From positions 51,963,708-52,027,707 of the forward strand of contig CM076847.1 in NCBI GenBank assembly GCA_039519185.1: a stretch of 64,000 bases of DNA, read 5' to 3'. Under the pieces are notes generated by a model. The model ran no database searches. It was not told the origin of the DNA and saw only the letters and a list, made by a program, of their open reading frames with translations. This stretch comes from Astragalus membranaceus (taxonomy: Eukaryota > Streptophyta > Magnoliopsida > Fabales > Fabaceae). Shown here one piece after another: positions 44,881-56,328 of the stretch. A program made the position numbers and the translations under genes. The stretch's first letter is position 1, and every line of letters starts with the position of its first letter.

Positions 44881-46098
44881 CTTCGAATTTCGACTCCTAG
44901 AATGAGGCTTACAGTTACGGTGGTAATGGCATCCCGGATCATTCTTTTCTTCTGACTCACCGTTGTCGAGCCCTCCCTTGGCGTTATTGAAGACGACCTT
45001 CTTGTTGTCGTTCCTGGTGGTGCCACAGTGCAACCTACCACCTCTGAGGTTCATGAGGGCTTTGACGCCTAAAAAAAGATCTTTAAAGCCTCGGCGCAGC
45101 CCGGTCTTCCAATCACTCAAGACTAGTTTACTGTTTATGCCAGAGTGTTTGAAACCAGAGGTTGGGCCAAACCTCCCGATGCTTACCACGCCTAGTTTGG
45201 CAGGATTCACCCTGTCGAGAATGATACGTGGTGGGCTTGGGGCTTATGTGACATGATCGCCCTTACTACCTTCACCATTCCCCACAATTTTGACATTCTA
45301 CTACCCCTATTAAGATTTTGGTCTTCTGATTTGAATGCCTTTATCTTCCCACTATTCTTGACGTGGCTGCCATCACTGGTTTGCCTTCCTTTGGTGCCAT
45401 TGTTCATCCGTCCCGGTTACCAAAGGAGACCAACTTCGGTCATACTCACACTGGAGGCGTCTACTCCAAGTTCCTCATCAAGAATTCAAGAACCGAAGCA
45501 GAGATCACCGTCTGTGCAGGTATTGTCCAAGAACTTCAACTATTCGTTGCTTTCATGACCTGTGGTACAGTCTACGCGTGGGCCCCCTATTTCCTCGGCG
45601 GGTTCTATAGAGGCATCCAAGTCATGATTGATCAGATCAAAGAGTACGGCCTAGTGACCAAGATTCAAGGTCCTATATGGTTCCTCCAGTTGTGGGTCAC
45701 CATCTACTTCCCTCACATCCCATCCCCGGGACTTACTATACCAAAACCTCCAACCAGCAGAGTCTTAAGTCCTCAACTTTCAAAAAACCCCTGCCATAGA
45801 CTGTCTTCGGCGAAGTTCATGGAGGCGCTCCTTTGAATGGACTCGGCCGAAATGCCGTGGTGCCCTGTCTTGGAGAAGAAATTTGCTATCTTTTAGATCT
45901 TTGCTCCTCAGAAACCCCAAACCAGGCTCATTCTTTCTGATCGCAACCCCGCTCGTGATCACTGGCGATCTTCCCTGGTGGCCAAAAACTTGCTTGCTGG
46001 CTACCATGGGCCCTGCCGTTACAGCAGGGTCCTTGCAGATTTTTATTATCCAAATTTTGCCTGCAGACAATTTGGGCTTATGCAACATGTGCCTGTTG
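44881..46098 (+). pseudogene. Plant mobile domain (PMD) protein, heavily frameshifted
   Basis: Pieces of one protein appear in changing frames. About 45110-45240 resembles the N-terminal PMD region. From about 45247 the block ending in RFWSSDLNAFIFP follows. The main surviving frame is 45363-45836, with ITGLPSFGAI, CGTVYAWAPYFLGGFYRGI and GPIWFLQLWVTIYFP. The last recognisable piece is QFGLMQHVPV at about 46060-46095. The collinear gene at 53000-56328 shares these blocks (for example QFGVGQHMPV). PMD proteins (PF10536; MAIN/MAIL relatives) occur both as host genes and inside plant transposons. The leader repeats here point to an element-borne copy. It is cut at 46098 by an LTR. Confidence 0.7.
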
Positions 46099-47528
46099 TG
46101 AGAAAAGGTGATTTGCAAGTATACACAGTCTTTAACAAGTAATATAGTAGAAAGAATGAGATCGTACCCATATGGATTGTATTAATTTTTAAACCTCAAA
46201 TTGATAGTTGGATTAGTGAAGTGTAACCAAGTAACAAACAATAATAGGAGATGAGAACAGAAAGTAAATAAGCTAAGTAAAATGAGTATGAAATCAAGTG
46301 AGAAGGATAGTTGGAATGCTCTTTACTAAATATATCACTTTTGATAGAATTGTGTTATGTTTGATGCTGATGCAATGGATACTGAAGCAATTGATACGTG
46401 CCTTTCAGTCACTATCGTCAGGGTTTCGTTACAAGTCTTATGTCTAAGCTCTAAATAAGTTCACCCTTGTATATGAAGTACCCACAGTATCACCCTATGA
46501 ATTAACAAAGTTTCCTTTATTAAACACTTAACCATATTAGTTCTTGAGTTCTAATCATAAACCATGTCTGTATTTATGACTCTACTTATTCTAAGTGATC
46601 GACCTCAAAGTAAATTTGCAAGAATTATAACACAAGAACTAAATTGCACACATCAACACGTAACACAATAACTTAGTCAAAAGATCATTATATAGTTAAA
46701 GCATTCCAACTAAAGAAGTTTAGTTCATGCTAGACATTATAAGCCATATATAAACAAAAAGTAAAGATGTTCATATATTTGATAATACAAAAGGAAGACA
46801 ACAAATTAAATATTACAGTTGGGGTTCCTTTGCATGAATCTGCCTAGCACTGCTGTAGCATTCACCTCACAACATTCAGTCAGCACTTTGTAAGTGTGTG
46901 GAAGTAAAGAAAAAAGTCGTCAATTTCTTCCTTGCCTTCTTACAAGAAAATGTAAAAGTAAATCTAAAAAGCTATCAAGGTGTGTTTATATAGGCTCCAA
47001 AAATGATCATGAGGGGTTTTGCTTGGATTTGAAGTTAGGGTTTACTTTTTCATCTCTGCTCCAAAAGTAGTTTCAATCATTCACTCAACCAAGAGGAGGG
47101 GTCCTCTAATGATTGGAAAAGTGTCCCTAAGGGAGTCCAACTTTGTGAGCTATGAAGTCTATGGTAGGCGCCGAAATCATCAACTGCATCTGCCTTGTGG
47201 ACGCATCATGACGTCATCATTTGGCTGCTGATCCATTTTGATGTTCCAAGAGAGCTTTGAGCATTATGATTTGTTCTACATGCTGGGGCATCCAATGCTG
47301 GGTCATTGTAGTGTTACTAAAGCTGGGGCATCTAATGTTGTAGCATTGAACAAACACATCAAAATACAAAAATATATGAAAAATTCTAAGTTACTTGTAA
47401 AAACCTTCTTTTGATCTTGAATGTTGTTATTCTTTTATAATCCTATATTTAATAAACATTATTACTGAGAATTCAACAATTGTTTAGATTTAGATGCGTA
47501 AATAACTCTATATAAAATAGAGTTATCA
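46099..47528 (-). repeat. Solo-LTR-like sequence, minus orientation
   Basis: On the minus strand it starts TGATAACTCTATTTTATATA and ends with a CAAGTATACTTGC-like word (GTATACTTGCAAATCACC) and TTTTCTCA. Both are typical LTR edges of plant retrotransposons. About 1430 bp, no coding sequence. Flanking bases (tgttg, catgg) give no target duplication, so borders may be off by a few bases. It interrupts the PMD pseudogene. Confidence 0.6.
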
Positions 47529-48161
47529 CATGGTTTGCATAATTTAGAAGAACAGATCAGCTAAACTCTTTCAAAATAGATTTTTCAAGAAATGCACCTT
47601 TAAGAACTTCAGTTCTCAGAATTTTAATCCATACCTCTAGTTCTACAACAATCAACGTTATTACTGCTCATTTGTGTGAGTGTGTGCTTGCTGAGTTTAG
47701 ATCAGTTCCTAACAATGTTCAAAAAGTTTTCTTAGCTTTAGAAAGAAAAATAGTTTACTTTTATCAAGCTAAAGATTTTTCAAAAGGTGGAATAGACTAA
47801 CAATTTCCTCAAGTATTTGGGAGGCTTCAAAGCACAACAAAGGGCTTGGATTAAGTATTTCAAATTTAGGGTCAGTGCTAATTTTTATTTCGGTGGCTTC
47901 CTGGATGCTGGAGAAATGGTTGCTGCGGCATTAGATGCTCCGGCTTTGAGAACTACTTTGAAGAGATTGCCCTCATTACCGACCCCCTTTTTGCATATTT
48001 CTTTTTCTTTTTGTTCTATTATCATGCATTTTTGGAACGGGTACAACTTTTGTTTTAGGCAAAGATAGCTTGTATTTGTAGTAGTTTGTAAGCCTATTGC
48101 ACTGTCTTTCCTATCCTTATCATAGTTAGCCTTAATATCACCGATGCACCCCCAAACTTAA
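47529..48161. other. Unclassified sequence
   Basis: A/T-rich, with a short open frame (47817-48068) that encodes nothing I recognise. It may be more of the first PMD element after the LTR insertion, but I could not align it with the second copy. Confidence 0.35.
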
Positions 48162-50126
48162 TGGTAGCATCCCCAATTTAGTTAATTTCGACTATTGAAA
48201 TTAACTAGCGTTTGAGTATTAATTGATTATTAATTTAAGTAATTGAGCATGTTGAGTATGATAGCGAATTTAGTTGATAAGTGAAGTAAATTGCTTGTGT
48301 GATTTATTTGATAAAATTGAATAAGTGTTGATTGTTAGAATGTGGGGTAGTGTATAAGTGATAAGGGGTGTGTGTGTAGCATAGGGGCATAATGGTCTTT
48401 TTCTGGACTTTTACTTTCAGCTGAAATTAAATTCACTCACTCACACACACACTTATCTATTTTCCAAAAAGAACAAACACATTGAAAAAGGGTGTGAGAG
48501 AAGCTCGACAAAGAGAGAAAAGTAAGGGAGAAGAAATTAAGCTCCAAAACCCTCACCATTGACCAACTTCAGCTGAAGATTATTCCACCATTCTTCTCCC
48601 ATTTGTTGCTCTCACCATCATCATTGAAATCACTTCACCATCATCTACTTAGTTCATCTTTTACCCTTCATTTTCATCTCCATTTTCGCAACTATGGAGA
48701 GGGTGAACTAGAGTGAGTGAGGAATCAACTTGCATGTTGTTTTGGGAGCTGGATTAGGACATTTCAGTACCCACATTTTGGATATAAGTTGTTTGGAGAG
48801 GGTGTAGGGGCTGATTTTCGAGTTTGGGGTTTTGAGGAACTAGTTTGTGTGCTTGGAATCTGAATTTTTACTTGGTTGCTGTGATTGTTGTGATTTTCAT
48901 CACATAAGAGGTGAGTACTTCGCATTTTTAGTAAATTGGGTGTTGATGTTATGAATTGGAACTGAAGTTTGAGAACTATGTGATTGGAAATTCTCTTTTT
49001 GGTAAAACAATTGGTATATTGTTGATTTGCTTGAATTGCATGTTGATGTGCTTTAAATTGAAGTTGAATGCTGGAAATTGGTTGATTTTAGTGGTTAAAT
49101 GTGTTGTTAGTGACTGAAGTTGATTGTTGCTGGAAATTGGTTGAATTAGTGGTTAAATCTGCATATTCAGCACTTGCCCAGCATAGTTCGCGTCGCGACC
49201 CGAGTGGTTCACCTCACAACCCTTCACGAAATGTGAAGAACAAAGTCACTGTCTCTTTTCGCGGCGCGATGGGACTAAGTCGCCTCGCGACCCAGTACAA
49301 TTTTCAGCAAAAGTACATTGATACTATTTTAGCGATAACTTTTGATTCGTGAACCCGATTGAGGTGTTCTCAAGTGCGTTTGAAAGCTTATTGAAAGACC
49401 TAATCAAATAAATGAATTAATTTGTATAATGATTATTATGTGAACTTTGGTTATGAAAATGATTGATAAATGTTTAGGAATTACGAGTGAGAAAATGTGA
49501 TGACATGTTAATAAGATGGACTATGAGTTCATTCAAGTTAAAGGTAATGCTTGTGTATTGTTCAATAACATGTAAAGACTGAGGATATATCTATATATCA
49601 AGGATAGGGTGACGACCCTAAGTATTAGCATACTAGGGCAGGGAAGTCATGAGCCCGAACCCTAGACCCCGTTCATGTTTGCTCGCTAGCGCAAGGTTAG
49701 CGGATTGGGTGCACTGCGAATCGAAGAAAAGAAAAATGGTTCAAAGTGATGTGCTAAGTTAGAAGACATTTTACAGAGAAACAGGAAAAAGCAAAAGTCA
49801 AGAAGCACAGTTAGGCAGTGCACGTGATGGAGTCCATGAAGATCGTGGAGTCCTAGTTTATTGCTTATGTTATTCCCTAGTTTTAATGTATTTTCGATAT
49901 TATAACATGTACTTGTATTAGAAGTTGTATATCGTTTCCGCTATTTCGGTTATGGATATTGAACATTAGGATGTGGGGAGGATATTAAAACATGGTTTTT
50001 ATGTTAAGTATGTACTTCTTTTTGAAGTTATGATATATGAGTGATTGCTTCATGAGGTTTCAATGTCCAACAACGGGAATTTTTACTCTGATGTATGCTT
50101 TAAGGTGTATCCAAGTATTTTTCCTA
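48162..50126 (+). repeat. Decayed Tekay-like LTR
   Basis: It begins TGGTAGCATCCCCAATTT, a degraded form of the TGTAATATCCCC start, and has the same order of parts as the other LTRs. The parts are a GA-rich leader, donor-like AAGAG/GTGAGT (48911), GC units (49185-49300), GCGATAACTTTTGATTCG (about 49331) and the GGTGACGACCCTAA / GGGAAGTCATGAGCC block (about 49610-49655). The end is followed by a PBS at 50129. Confidence 0.75.
49185..49300. repeat. GC-palindrome units (CGCGTCGCGACC type), weak
   Basis: TTCGCGTCGCGACCCG, TTCGCGGCGCGATGGG and GTCGCCTCGCGACCC within 115 bp. Some palindromes are decayed, in line with the age of this LTR. Confidence 0.65.
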
Positions 50127-50925
50127 TTTTGGTATCAGAGCAGTTCGACCTTGTCCGGCTTAGTGACCTTGCGGTCAAGAAGTTAGTTAGATCGAGTCAG
50201 CTAGGGACTTAGACCATTGACTGTCAGAGCCTCTCAGTATTTTGTGAGACTTTGAGCCTGGATCCACTCGATATTTCATGCAACGTATTGAGAATGATGA
50301 CAATTGGTTGCCTCAACCCTGAAAATGTTCGAAACCCTAAACCATAAGATTTCTAGCCTTCTCATTTCATCAGAGCACGCAGCAGAACCAGAAGGCTACA
50401 GATGACATCCAGGAACAATAGATGGGCATCCGTGATGGTTCAAGGGAGCTGTGGGAGACTGTTCAGTCCTTGGAGCCGAAGCAACCGTTTTGTTGCTGTG
50501 TAAACGTTTATAGGTCGTCCAGAAAGTTGCAATCTAAACAAAATATTCAGGTAGTAAGAGTATTAGTGTTCGGAGATCTGTTTAGGAGAATCCGACACCA
50601 TAAAACTCCGATCCCTCTTCAACCAAGTTTCTTAGTTTCTGAGATAATGTCTAGTAGTTACCCTACCTTGTAACTCAGGTAAACCCCAACTTATGTCACC
50701 GTTTATAGAAATCCTTCGGGTAGTCGCGAGTCTAGGTCAGGTACCTTTTCCTCAGAGCAACCTTTTGAAATGTCATGAAGCCGGGTTAGTAAACCATAAT
50801 CGCATCAGCAATATTGGCAAGTAGAACTATCCAACATTCATTAGATTAGTTACTGCTCAAGATTTATGAATCGGCTCCCTTCCAAGAATGGGCTAGTATT
50901 TGATGTCGATATAAGTAACCTTTTA
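50127..50925 (+). pseudogene. PBS and decayed internal region of a Tekay-like element
   Basis: TGGTATCAGAGCAG (50129-50142) is an initiator-Met-type PBS, followed by TTCGACCTTGTCCGGC as in the related elements. Beyond it no gag signature survives. The 83-aa frame at 50422-50673 is not recognisable. It probably represents a deleted and mutated gag/pol region. Confidence 0.5.
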
Positions 50926-51800
50926 GAAACTATCGGAATGAGTTTTAGAAACGAACAGTATCGAAATTCTACACGAAAATGAGTTAGGAATCGATCAGAA
51001 TGAGTTTTAGAAACGAACGGTATCGAAATTCTACACGAAAATGACATTTTTGGCAATTCTGGTGCACAGGCCTGATCTGTGCGCTTTTGAGCCCGGGTCG
51101 TGCGCCTGGGTCTGACACCAAATTGCGAAAATGCATTTTTGAAGCCCGGGTCGTGCGTGGCAGGGTCCGGATCGGGTCTAACCCTCTGGTCCAATTTTTA
51201 AAACCAATCCAAAGTCATTCCAATTGATTCCAAACCTATTCTAATCCTTTTCTCAACTCTATATATTGATGAAATAACCATAAGTTGTGGAAAACACTTA
51301 TGTTTGAGTTATATATTGTGAATTCTCTAAGTCATGAAAATGAGTTATAACCATATAGGGTTTACGAGTGAGAATACACGAGATTATGATAATGTAATGG
51401 ACTCGGTGTTCGTTAAGGTTTTAGTAACCACCTAATGTAATGTAAAATGATATTAATTGGGGTGACGACCTCTACGAGTAGCATACTAGGGGAGGGAAGT
51501 AATGAACCCACAACCTAGGCCCCATCTTCCATGTTTGCCCACTGATGAAAGGATTAGTGGATTGGGGTTCACCGGGAATGGCAAAGTGGTTGTCGGTGTT
51601 GTGCGTATATTAAGTTTGCACGTAGCTATCCAAATTGGACTACGATTAAAAGATGCTTAATGAACCGCGAGTTTAACACTAGGATGAGGAAAGGTTGTTA
51701 AATGTACTTCCATTTTTAAATTATGAGATACGAGTGACTGCTTGATGAGTTTTCATCAAAGTGTTAGTTTTGTTTAATGTCCATGTTTTGTCGTCAAACT
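50926..51800 (+). repeat. Fragment of another Tekay-like LTR
   Basis: Contains a tandem duplication (GAATGAGTTTTAGAAACGAA at about 50937 and 50999) and GC units of the CCCGGGTCGTGCG type (51060-51165). It also holds the GGTGACGACCTC ... CTAGGCCCC block (about 51460-51530). The unit type is that of the 7898-10390 LTR, read in the opposite orientation. Confidence 0.65.
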
Positions 51801-52930
51801 CTTAGGTCCTAGCCGTGGATTCGGCCAGAGGTTTGGACAGTTTTTTGATTCCTCTGTTCTTCAAGCAATTGCGCCAAGGAGGGAACTCTGCTCCTTGACT
51901 CTGGGTATCCTGACTCCTCTAGAAAGGGCCAGGTTGAGTGAATGGGATGCGATGGTTGGATTATTCTACTGGCTAATGCATGAAAATAAAGATAAAGTGC
52001 GATAAAAGAAGATAGATAAAATAAACGTAGAGTTTTTGTTTGATTGATGTGTCCTCTGTACAATCACACTTCCCCTATTTATATACACAGGCCCTCGTCG
52101 GCCACTACTATAGCCAACATTTTCCGACCGTTGGATCAGTCTAAGATCAATGATTATCATCGTTCCTAAGCCCAAAAGAAGCGGAGTAACCACCCACGAT
52201 CTCACTAGCACGGTTAGTGGGGTGAACTCCTTCGCTCCGCTTTTCATGGCCTCGCTTCTTCGCTTGACCTTTCAACCGCTCCCACGTTGTCTTCGTGCTT
52301 TCTCTTACTTGTATTCCAAGCAAGCCTGCCTTACCCCGGTCACTTAGTTTACTCAGCTAGCCTTCGTCCCCTTACAGTAACTCAGGCACCCGAGCCCACC
52401 CTGGCCGTGGTACTCTAAAGGCTGAGGCTTTACTCTCCCTCGGCCTTGCTCTCTGCCCCTCAGGCTGACCCCTTCCTCAGGGACTTGTCTTGTGGTATGC
52501 CCTGAGGGCTTCACTTGATTTCTCTTCTCTGGCATTTATCTTTTAGATTTAAGTTTAGTGGCCTGCCATAACACTCTAATTTTATCCCCTTTTTCACTCA
52601 GCCCTCGTCCTACGACTTAGTTATTTTTGGGTGTTAACAATTGCCCGCCTTTTTGTGCTGTCGTATGGTTGCGAGGATGTGACTGATAGTGCAAAAACCC
52701 TTGATAGGACTTGTTGTGACGGTTTGAAGCGATTATCCTTCCATTTGGCGACACTTAGCGCTTCGCGTTAATCAAAGTGACTATGCGATGGTTCCCAAGG
52801 ACGCGACGGATGTGGCCTAAGGCTATAAATATCAATGATGCCCACTTCGCAAGGTTTCTTTACGTTTTCTTCTTCCTATTCTCCCACCTAAACTCCTTCG
52901 TCTTCCTTGCGATTTTCTCTTTCGACCAAC
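51801..52930 (+). mobile_element. Leader/LTR-like region of the second PMD element
   Basis: Homologous to 12520-13150 and then to 44503-44880, here uninterrupted. It defines the original order of those two split segments. The ORFs on either strand are not supported as genes. Confidence 0.65.
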
Positions 52931-53310
52931 CATGGCTTCTTCTTCTCAGAGCACTGTTCCCTCTATCTTTTCCTCTATTGGTCCCCTTTCTGTTCTACGC
53001 CCTACTGCCACCAATACTGACCATGGCTTCACGCTCTTTCAACATAGGTTCTACTTCTGCGACCTCCCTCTTAAGTCCGCCTGGTACAACGCCGAGGCGT
53101 AGTTCGTCGATCTCAGGGAGTGGCTGAAGAGCATTGCAGAGTATAACGCTTGGGAGAACCGTTTTGTTACCCACAAAGGCGCTTCCTGGAAGGAATGGGG
53201 AATCTACTATATGATCATCGTGTCAACCCAGGAGATTCCACACACTGCTAACCACTTATTTCCGTTGATGTCCTTTTGGTCGACCACCATCAACGCCTTT
53301 GTCTTCCCTT
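52931..53310 (+). pseudogene. PMD gene, first part (before CACTA insertion)
   Basis: ATG 52931 lies in 'accatggcttcttcttctcag'. Downstream, in shifting frames, come blocks shared with the first PMD copy, including EWLKSIAEYNAWENRFV and GIYYMIIVSTQEIP. The block then reaches FWSTTINAFVFP at about 53276-53310, where the CACTA element is inserted. A TAG at about 53099 interrupts one frame. The gene is clearly non-functional. Confidence 0.65.
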
Positions 53311-54393
53311 CACTACAAAAAAAAAAAGCTTATTAGCGAGGGAATTAGGTAGGGAATTTTTAGTCCCTCGCTAATTCTGTCATTAGGGACGGATTTTTAG
53401 GTCCCTCACTAATTAGCGACGGATTTTTCAGTCCCTCGCTAATTCCCTCACTAATTTCTAACAGTTTTCAGATGATCGGACTTCGTACAGGTGTTTAGCG
53501 ACGGAATTGTCAGTCCCTCGCTAATTTCTGACAGTTTTCAGATGATAGGACTTCGTGCAGGTGTTTAGCGACGGAATTGTTAGTCCCTCGCTAATTCCCT
53601 CGCTAAATTTTTGACTTTTCAGCTTATTTATCCTCTCACACACACTCTTCTCTCCTACTCTCCTCAGACTCTTCTCTCTTCTTCTCTCCTCACACTCTTC
53701 TTCTTTCTTCACTCTTCCACCACCACACCACCACCTCCTCTCACACTCTTCTTCTCTCTTCACTCTTCCACCACCACCTCCTCACACTCTTCTCTCACTC
53801 TATCTTCTCTCTCTACCCTAATACCCTTCACCACCACCACCACCACAACCACACCACCATCACCACTCGTTTCTCTCTCTCTTGATCTCCTTCTCCCTTA
53901 CTATTCTCCTTCTCGCTCTACCATAATACCCTTCACCACCACCACCACCACAACCACCACCACCACCACACCACCACATAGCTCATTTCTCTCTCTCTCT
54001 CTCCTTCTCCCTCTACCCTAATACCCTTCCCCACCACCACCACCACACCACCACCACCACCACCACCACACCAAAATAATAATAATAATAATAAAAATAA
54101 TAATGATAATAATAATAATAACTATATAAAAAAATAGGCTGATATAAAAAAAACGTGGCTGTCAGACTTAGCGACGGAATATTCCCTCGCTAATTAGCGA
54201 GGGAATTAGCGACGGAATATTCCCTCGCTAATTAGCGAGGGATTCAAATTCCCTCGCTAATTCCCAATAGTGAGGAGCAATTTAGCGAGGGACTGATTCC
54301 GTCGCTAATTCCCTCGCTAATCGGAATTGGCGACGGATTTGGGGCATTTAGCGAGGGAAAAATCCTTCGCTAATGGGCAATTTTTTTGTAGTG
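53311..54393. mobile_element. Non-autonomous CACTA (EnSpm) transposon, TSD CTT
   Basis: A 1083-bp element starting CACTACAAAAAAAA and ending TTTTTTTGTAGTG, flanked by the 3-bp duplication CTT (53308-53310 and 54394-54396), as made by CACTA transposases. Both ends carry many subterminal copies of TTAGCGAGGGAATT / TTAGCGACGGAATT in both orientations, the usual transposase-binding arrays. The middle is low-complexity DNA (CTCTTCTC, then CACCACCAC runs from about 53620 to 54070) and an AAT microsatellite (about 54075-54130). No transposase is encoded. ORFs inside are composition artefacts. Confidence 0.95.
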
Positions 54394-55474
54394 CTTGGGC
54401 CATTATGACCCCCACTCTATTGGATGTGGCTGCCATTCTGGGGCTCCCTGCTGGTGGCCTCGAGGTTGACGCCAATCCTGACTTCGTGGGCGAAGACCCC
54501 CCCTTTTACCTTTGCTTCTGCCTTCTCCAACCTCTTATCAAAGAACGCTAAGTATGCGGGTCCTATTACCGATGGGGAGCACCATGAATTTTTGGTGTGT
54601 TTCTTCAACGCAGGTCAAGCACCAGAAGTACGCTTGGGGCCCTTTCTTCCTCGCCCTCCTTTACAAAAGCATGGACAACTTTGTAACGCAAGTCAAGGAC
54701 AAAGGCTCTTACTCGAAGGCCGAGGGTCCTAACTGGTTTCTACAACTATGGGCTTAGCTCTACTTCCCTAATTTTGCCCCTGATCAGTCCACAGGGGTCA
54801 CCGAGGTCCTCAGATGCGCCCTCGTTGCCACCCCCATTCTTCCAGTGGAGTGTGCGAAAGTGCTCCGAGTACTGCTGGATCTGAACCTTTTCAAACATTT
54901 CTGTTGGTGTCCAGTTCTGGAAAAAGGCCTTGGTCCTCGGTGCATATTTACCCCAAAATATTTGGACCCCTCTTCTCATGACAACTACAACATGATCATT
55001 CATGGGAGTCGTGTGCTCGTTGCCCGGGACCTGGTTGGTGGTGCCAGACTCCCTTCAAACACCAACCCTCTCACCATCGAACCCTATCATCCAAACTTCG
55101 TAGCTCGGCAGTTTGGTGTTGGTCAACACATGCCTGTCCCATACGACTCCATGGCTGTGGGGCACCGCCGAGCGAAGATCTTCCCCTTTGATCTCACTAA
55201 GCTTATTGCAGATCAGAATGCGAAGTTCCTCTCCTTCTCTTGGGGCGTCTATCACAGTCGAATCGGCGAAACCAGCAGCAACATTTCTTGGTGGTCGAAA
55301 GTACGAGAGCATGTCTTTCCTTGCTCCACCATTGAATACCTTCCAAGCTATTTGGGCTCTGCTAAGGGACTTCCAGTTCAGCCTACCTCGATGGCTGCTC
55401 GAGTGAGTCCACCACCTCACACGGCTGTCCATTCGACGAGTATGGCGACAGAGGCGAAGAAGAAGAAAAAATAG
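54394..55474 (+). pseudogene. PMD gene, central part
   Basis: Removing the CACTA element and one CTT puts the upstream frame in phase with MTPTLLDVAAILGLPAGG here, so the insertion split one exon. Two frame changes follow (near 54505 and 54615) through KNAKYAGPITDGEHHEFLV and KYAWGPFFLALLYKSMDNF. A TAG lies at 54755-54757 after GPNWFLQLWA, then a long undisturbed frame to 55474. That frame includes RVLLDLNLFKHFCWCPVL, DNYNMIIHGSRVLVARDL, RQFGVGQHMPVPYDSM and SFSWGVYHSRIGETSSNISWW, and ends in a Lys-rich tail. Blocks agree with the plant mobile domain family. It has lost function through one stop, two frameshifts and the transposon. Confidence 0.8.
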
Positions 55475-56328
55475 TTAATTTCTGATCCTCTTCCACGCTC
55501 TTCTCCTCGCATGAAGTCCACTGGGCAACCCTCTTCTACCACTGGTAAGTTCCTGACCTTTTTTTATTTACTTATGTTGTTGGCACGAGCTCATTGGCCA
55601 ATATGCTTGCGCAGCTTAACCTCCTGCCCTAATTGTCTTGGATGACGACGACAAAGATGATAATGTCCCCATCCTCCAACGAAAAAGAACCCGAGAACTA
55701 CTCAAAGCACCCCCTTCTGCCACTCTAGTCATCGAAGTATCACCCCCTCCTCTCAAGCGGTTACGGGTAAGTTCTTCTTTTAGTGCATTACAAGCGCTCC
55801 TCCGTTTATCTGCTTTATCTCATTGAACTTTCTTTTTGATAACTCTGCAGAGGGTTCGTACTCCAACCGAATCAGTGCAATCTTCAAAAGCTCCACTCTA
55901 TGACAGATAACTTACAGAGGTGGAAATTGTACTGTCATATTTGCCTCTTTTGCAGGAGCCCGCTGGTGACACTGTGCCTCTTTATCGTCCTACCTTTGCG
56001 GAGGCCAATCCCCCTGTTGATCATCAAACCGAGGACCTCTCTTCGCCGGCAATCACCGATGAGGAATTGCAGCGCTATTTTCTGAGCCTTGAGGCTCCAG
56101 AATCGGCCCCTTCTTCTATAGAGGTTGACCTCGCTCAAGTGGAGGCATCCTTTGCTGGGGAAATCCCCACCAATCCTGACCAAGTGGCGGCCCTCCGAGC
56201 TACATTGTTTTGGGTCTCTAACTCCCTTGATATCCCCTCCGTCAAGAAAGATGCTCTTTAGGAAATAGCTCTACAACTTGGGAACATCTCCAGTCTATAT
56301 GGCCGGGCCGAAGCCACCCAGGATCGGG
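55475..56328 (+). pseudogene. PMD gene, 3' exons with recognisable introns
   Basis: After 55474 a Ser/Pro-rich part leads to a donor CCACTG/GTAAGT (about 55544) with acceptor TTGCGCAG (about 55615). The next exon starts with a Val-Leu-Asp-Asp-Asp-Asp acidic segment and contains ILQRKRTRELLKAPPSATL. A second intron has donor GGTTACGG/GTAAGTTC (about 55768) and acceptor ACTCTGCAG (about 55850). Then follow an acceptor-like TTTTGCAG (about 55954) and an acidic Pro/Ser-rich exon to a TAG at 56259-56261. The same frame continues with EIALQLGNISSLYGRAEAT to 56328, where the palindrome is inserted. GT-AG introns show it was once a spliced gene. Confidence 0.6.

Noticed and set aside
47817..48068. 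83-aa ORF with a globular look
   Set aside because: No recognisable family, no homologous segment in the second PMD copy, and stops in adjoining sequence. Left unannotated as a gene.
53521..54021. ORFs rich in Thr/Pro/Ser or Arg/Glu inside the CACTA element
   Set aside because: Low-complexity CTC and CACCACC runs; no transposase domain.
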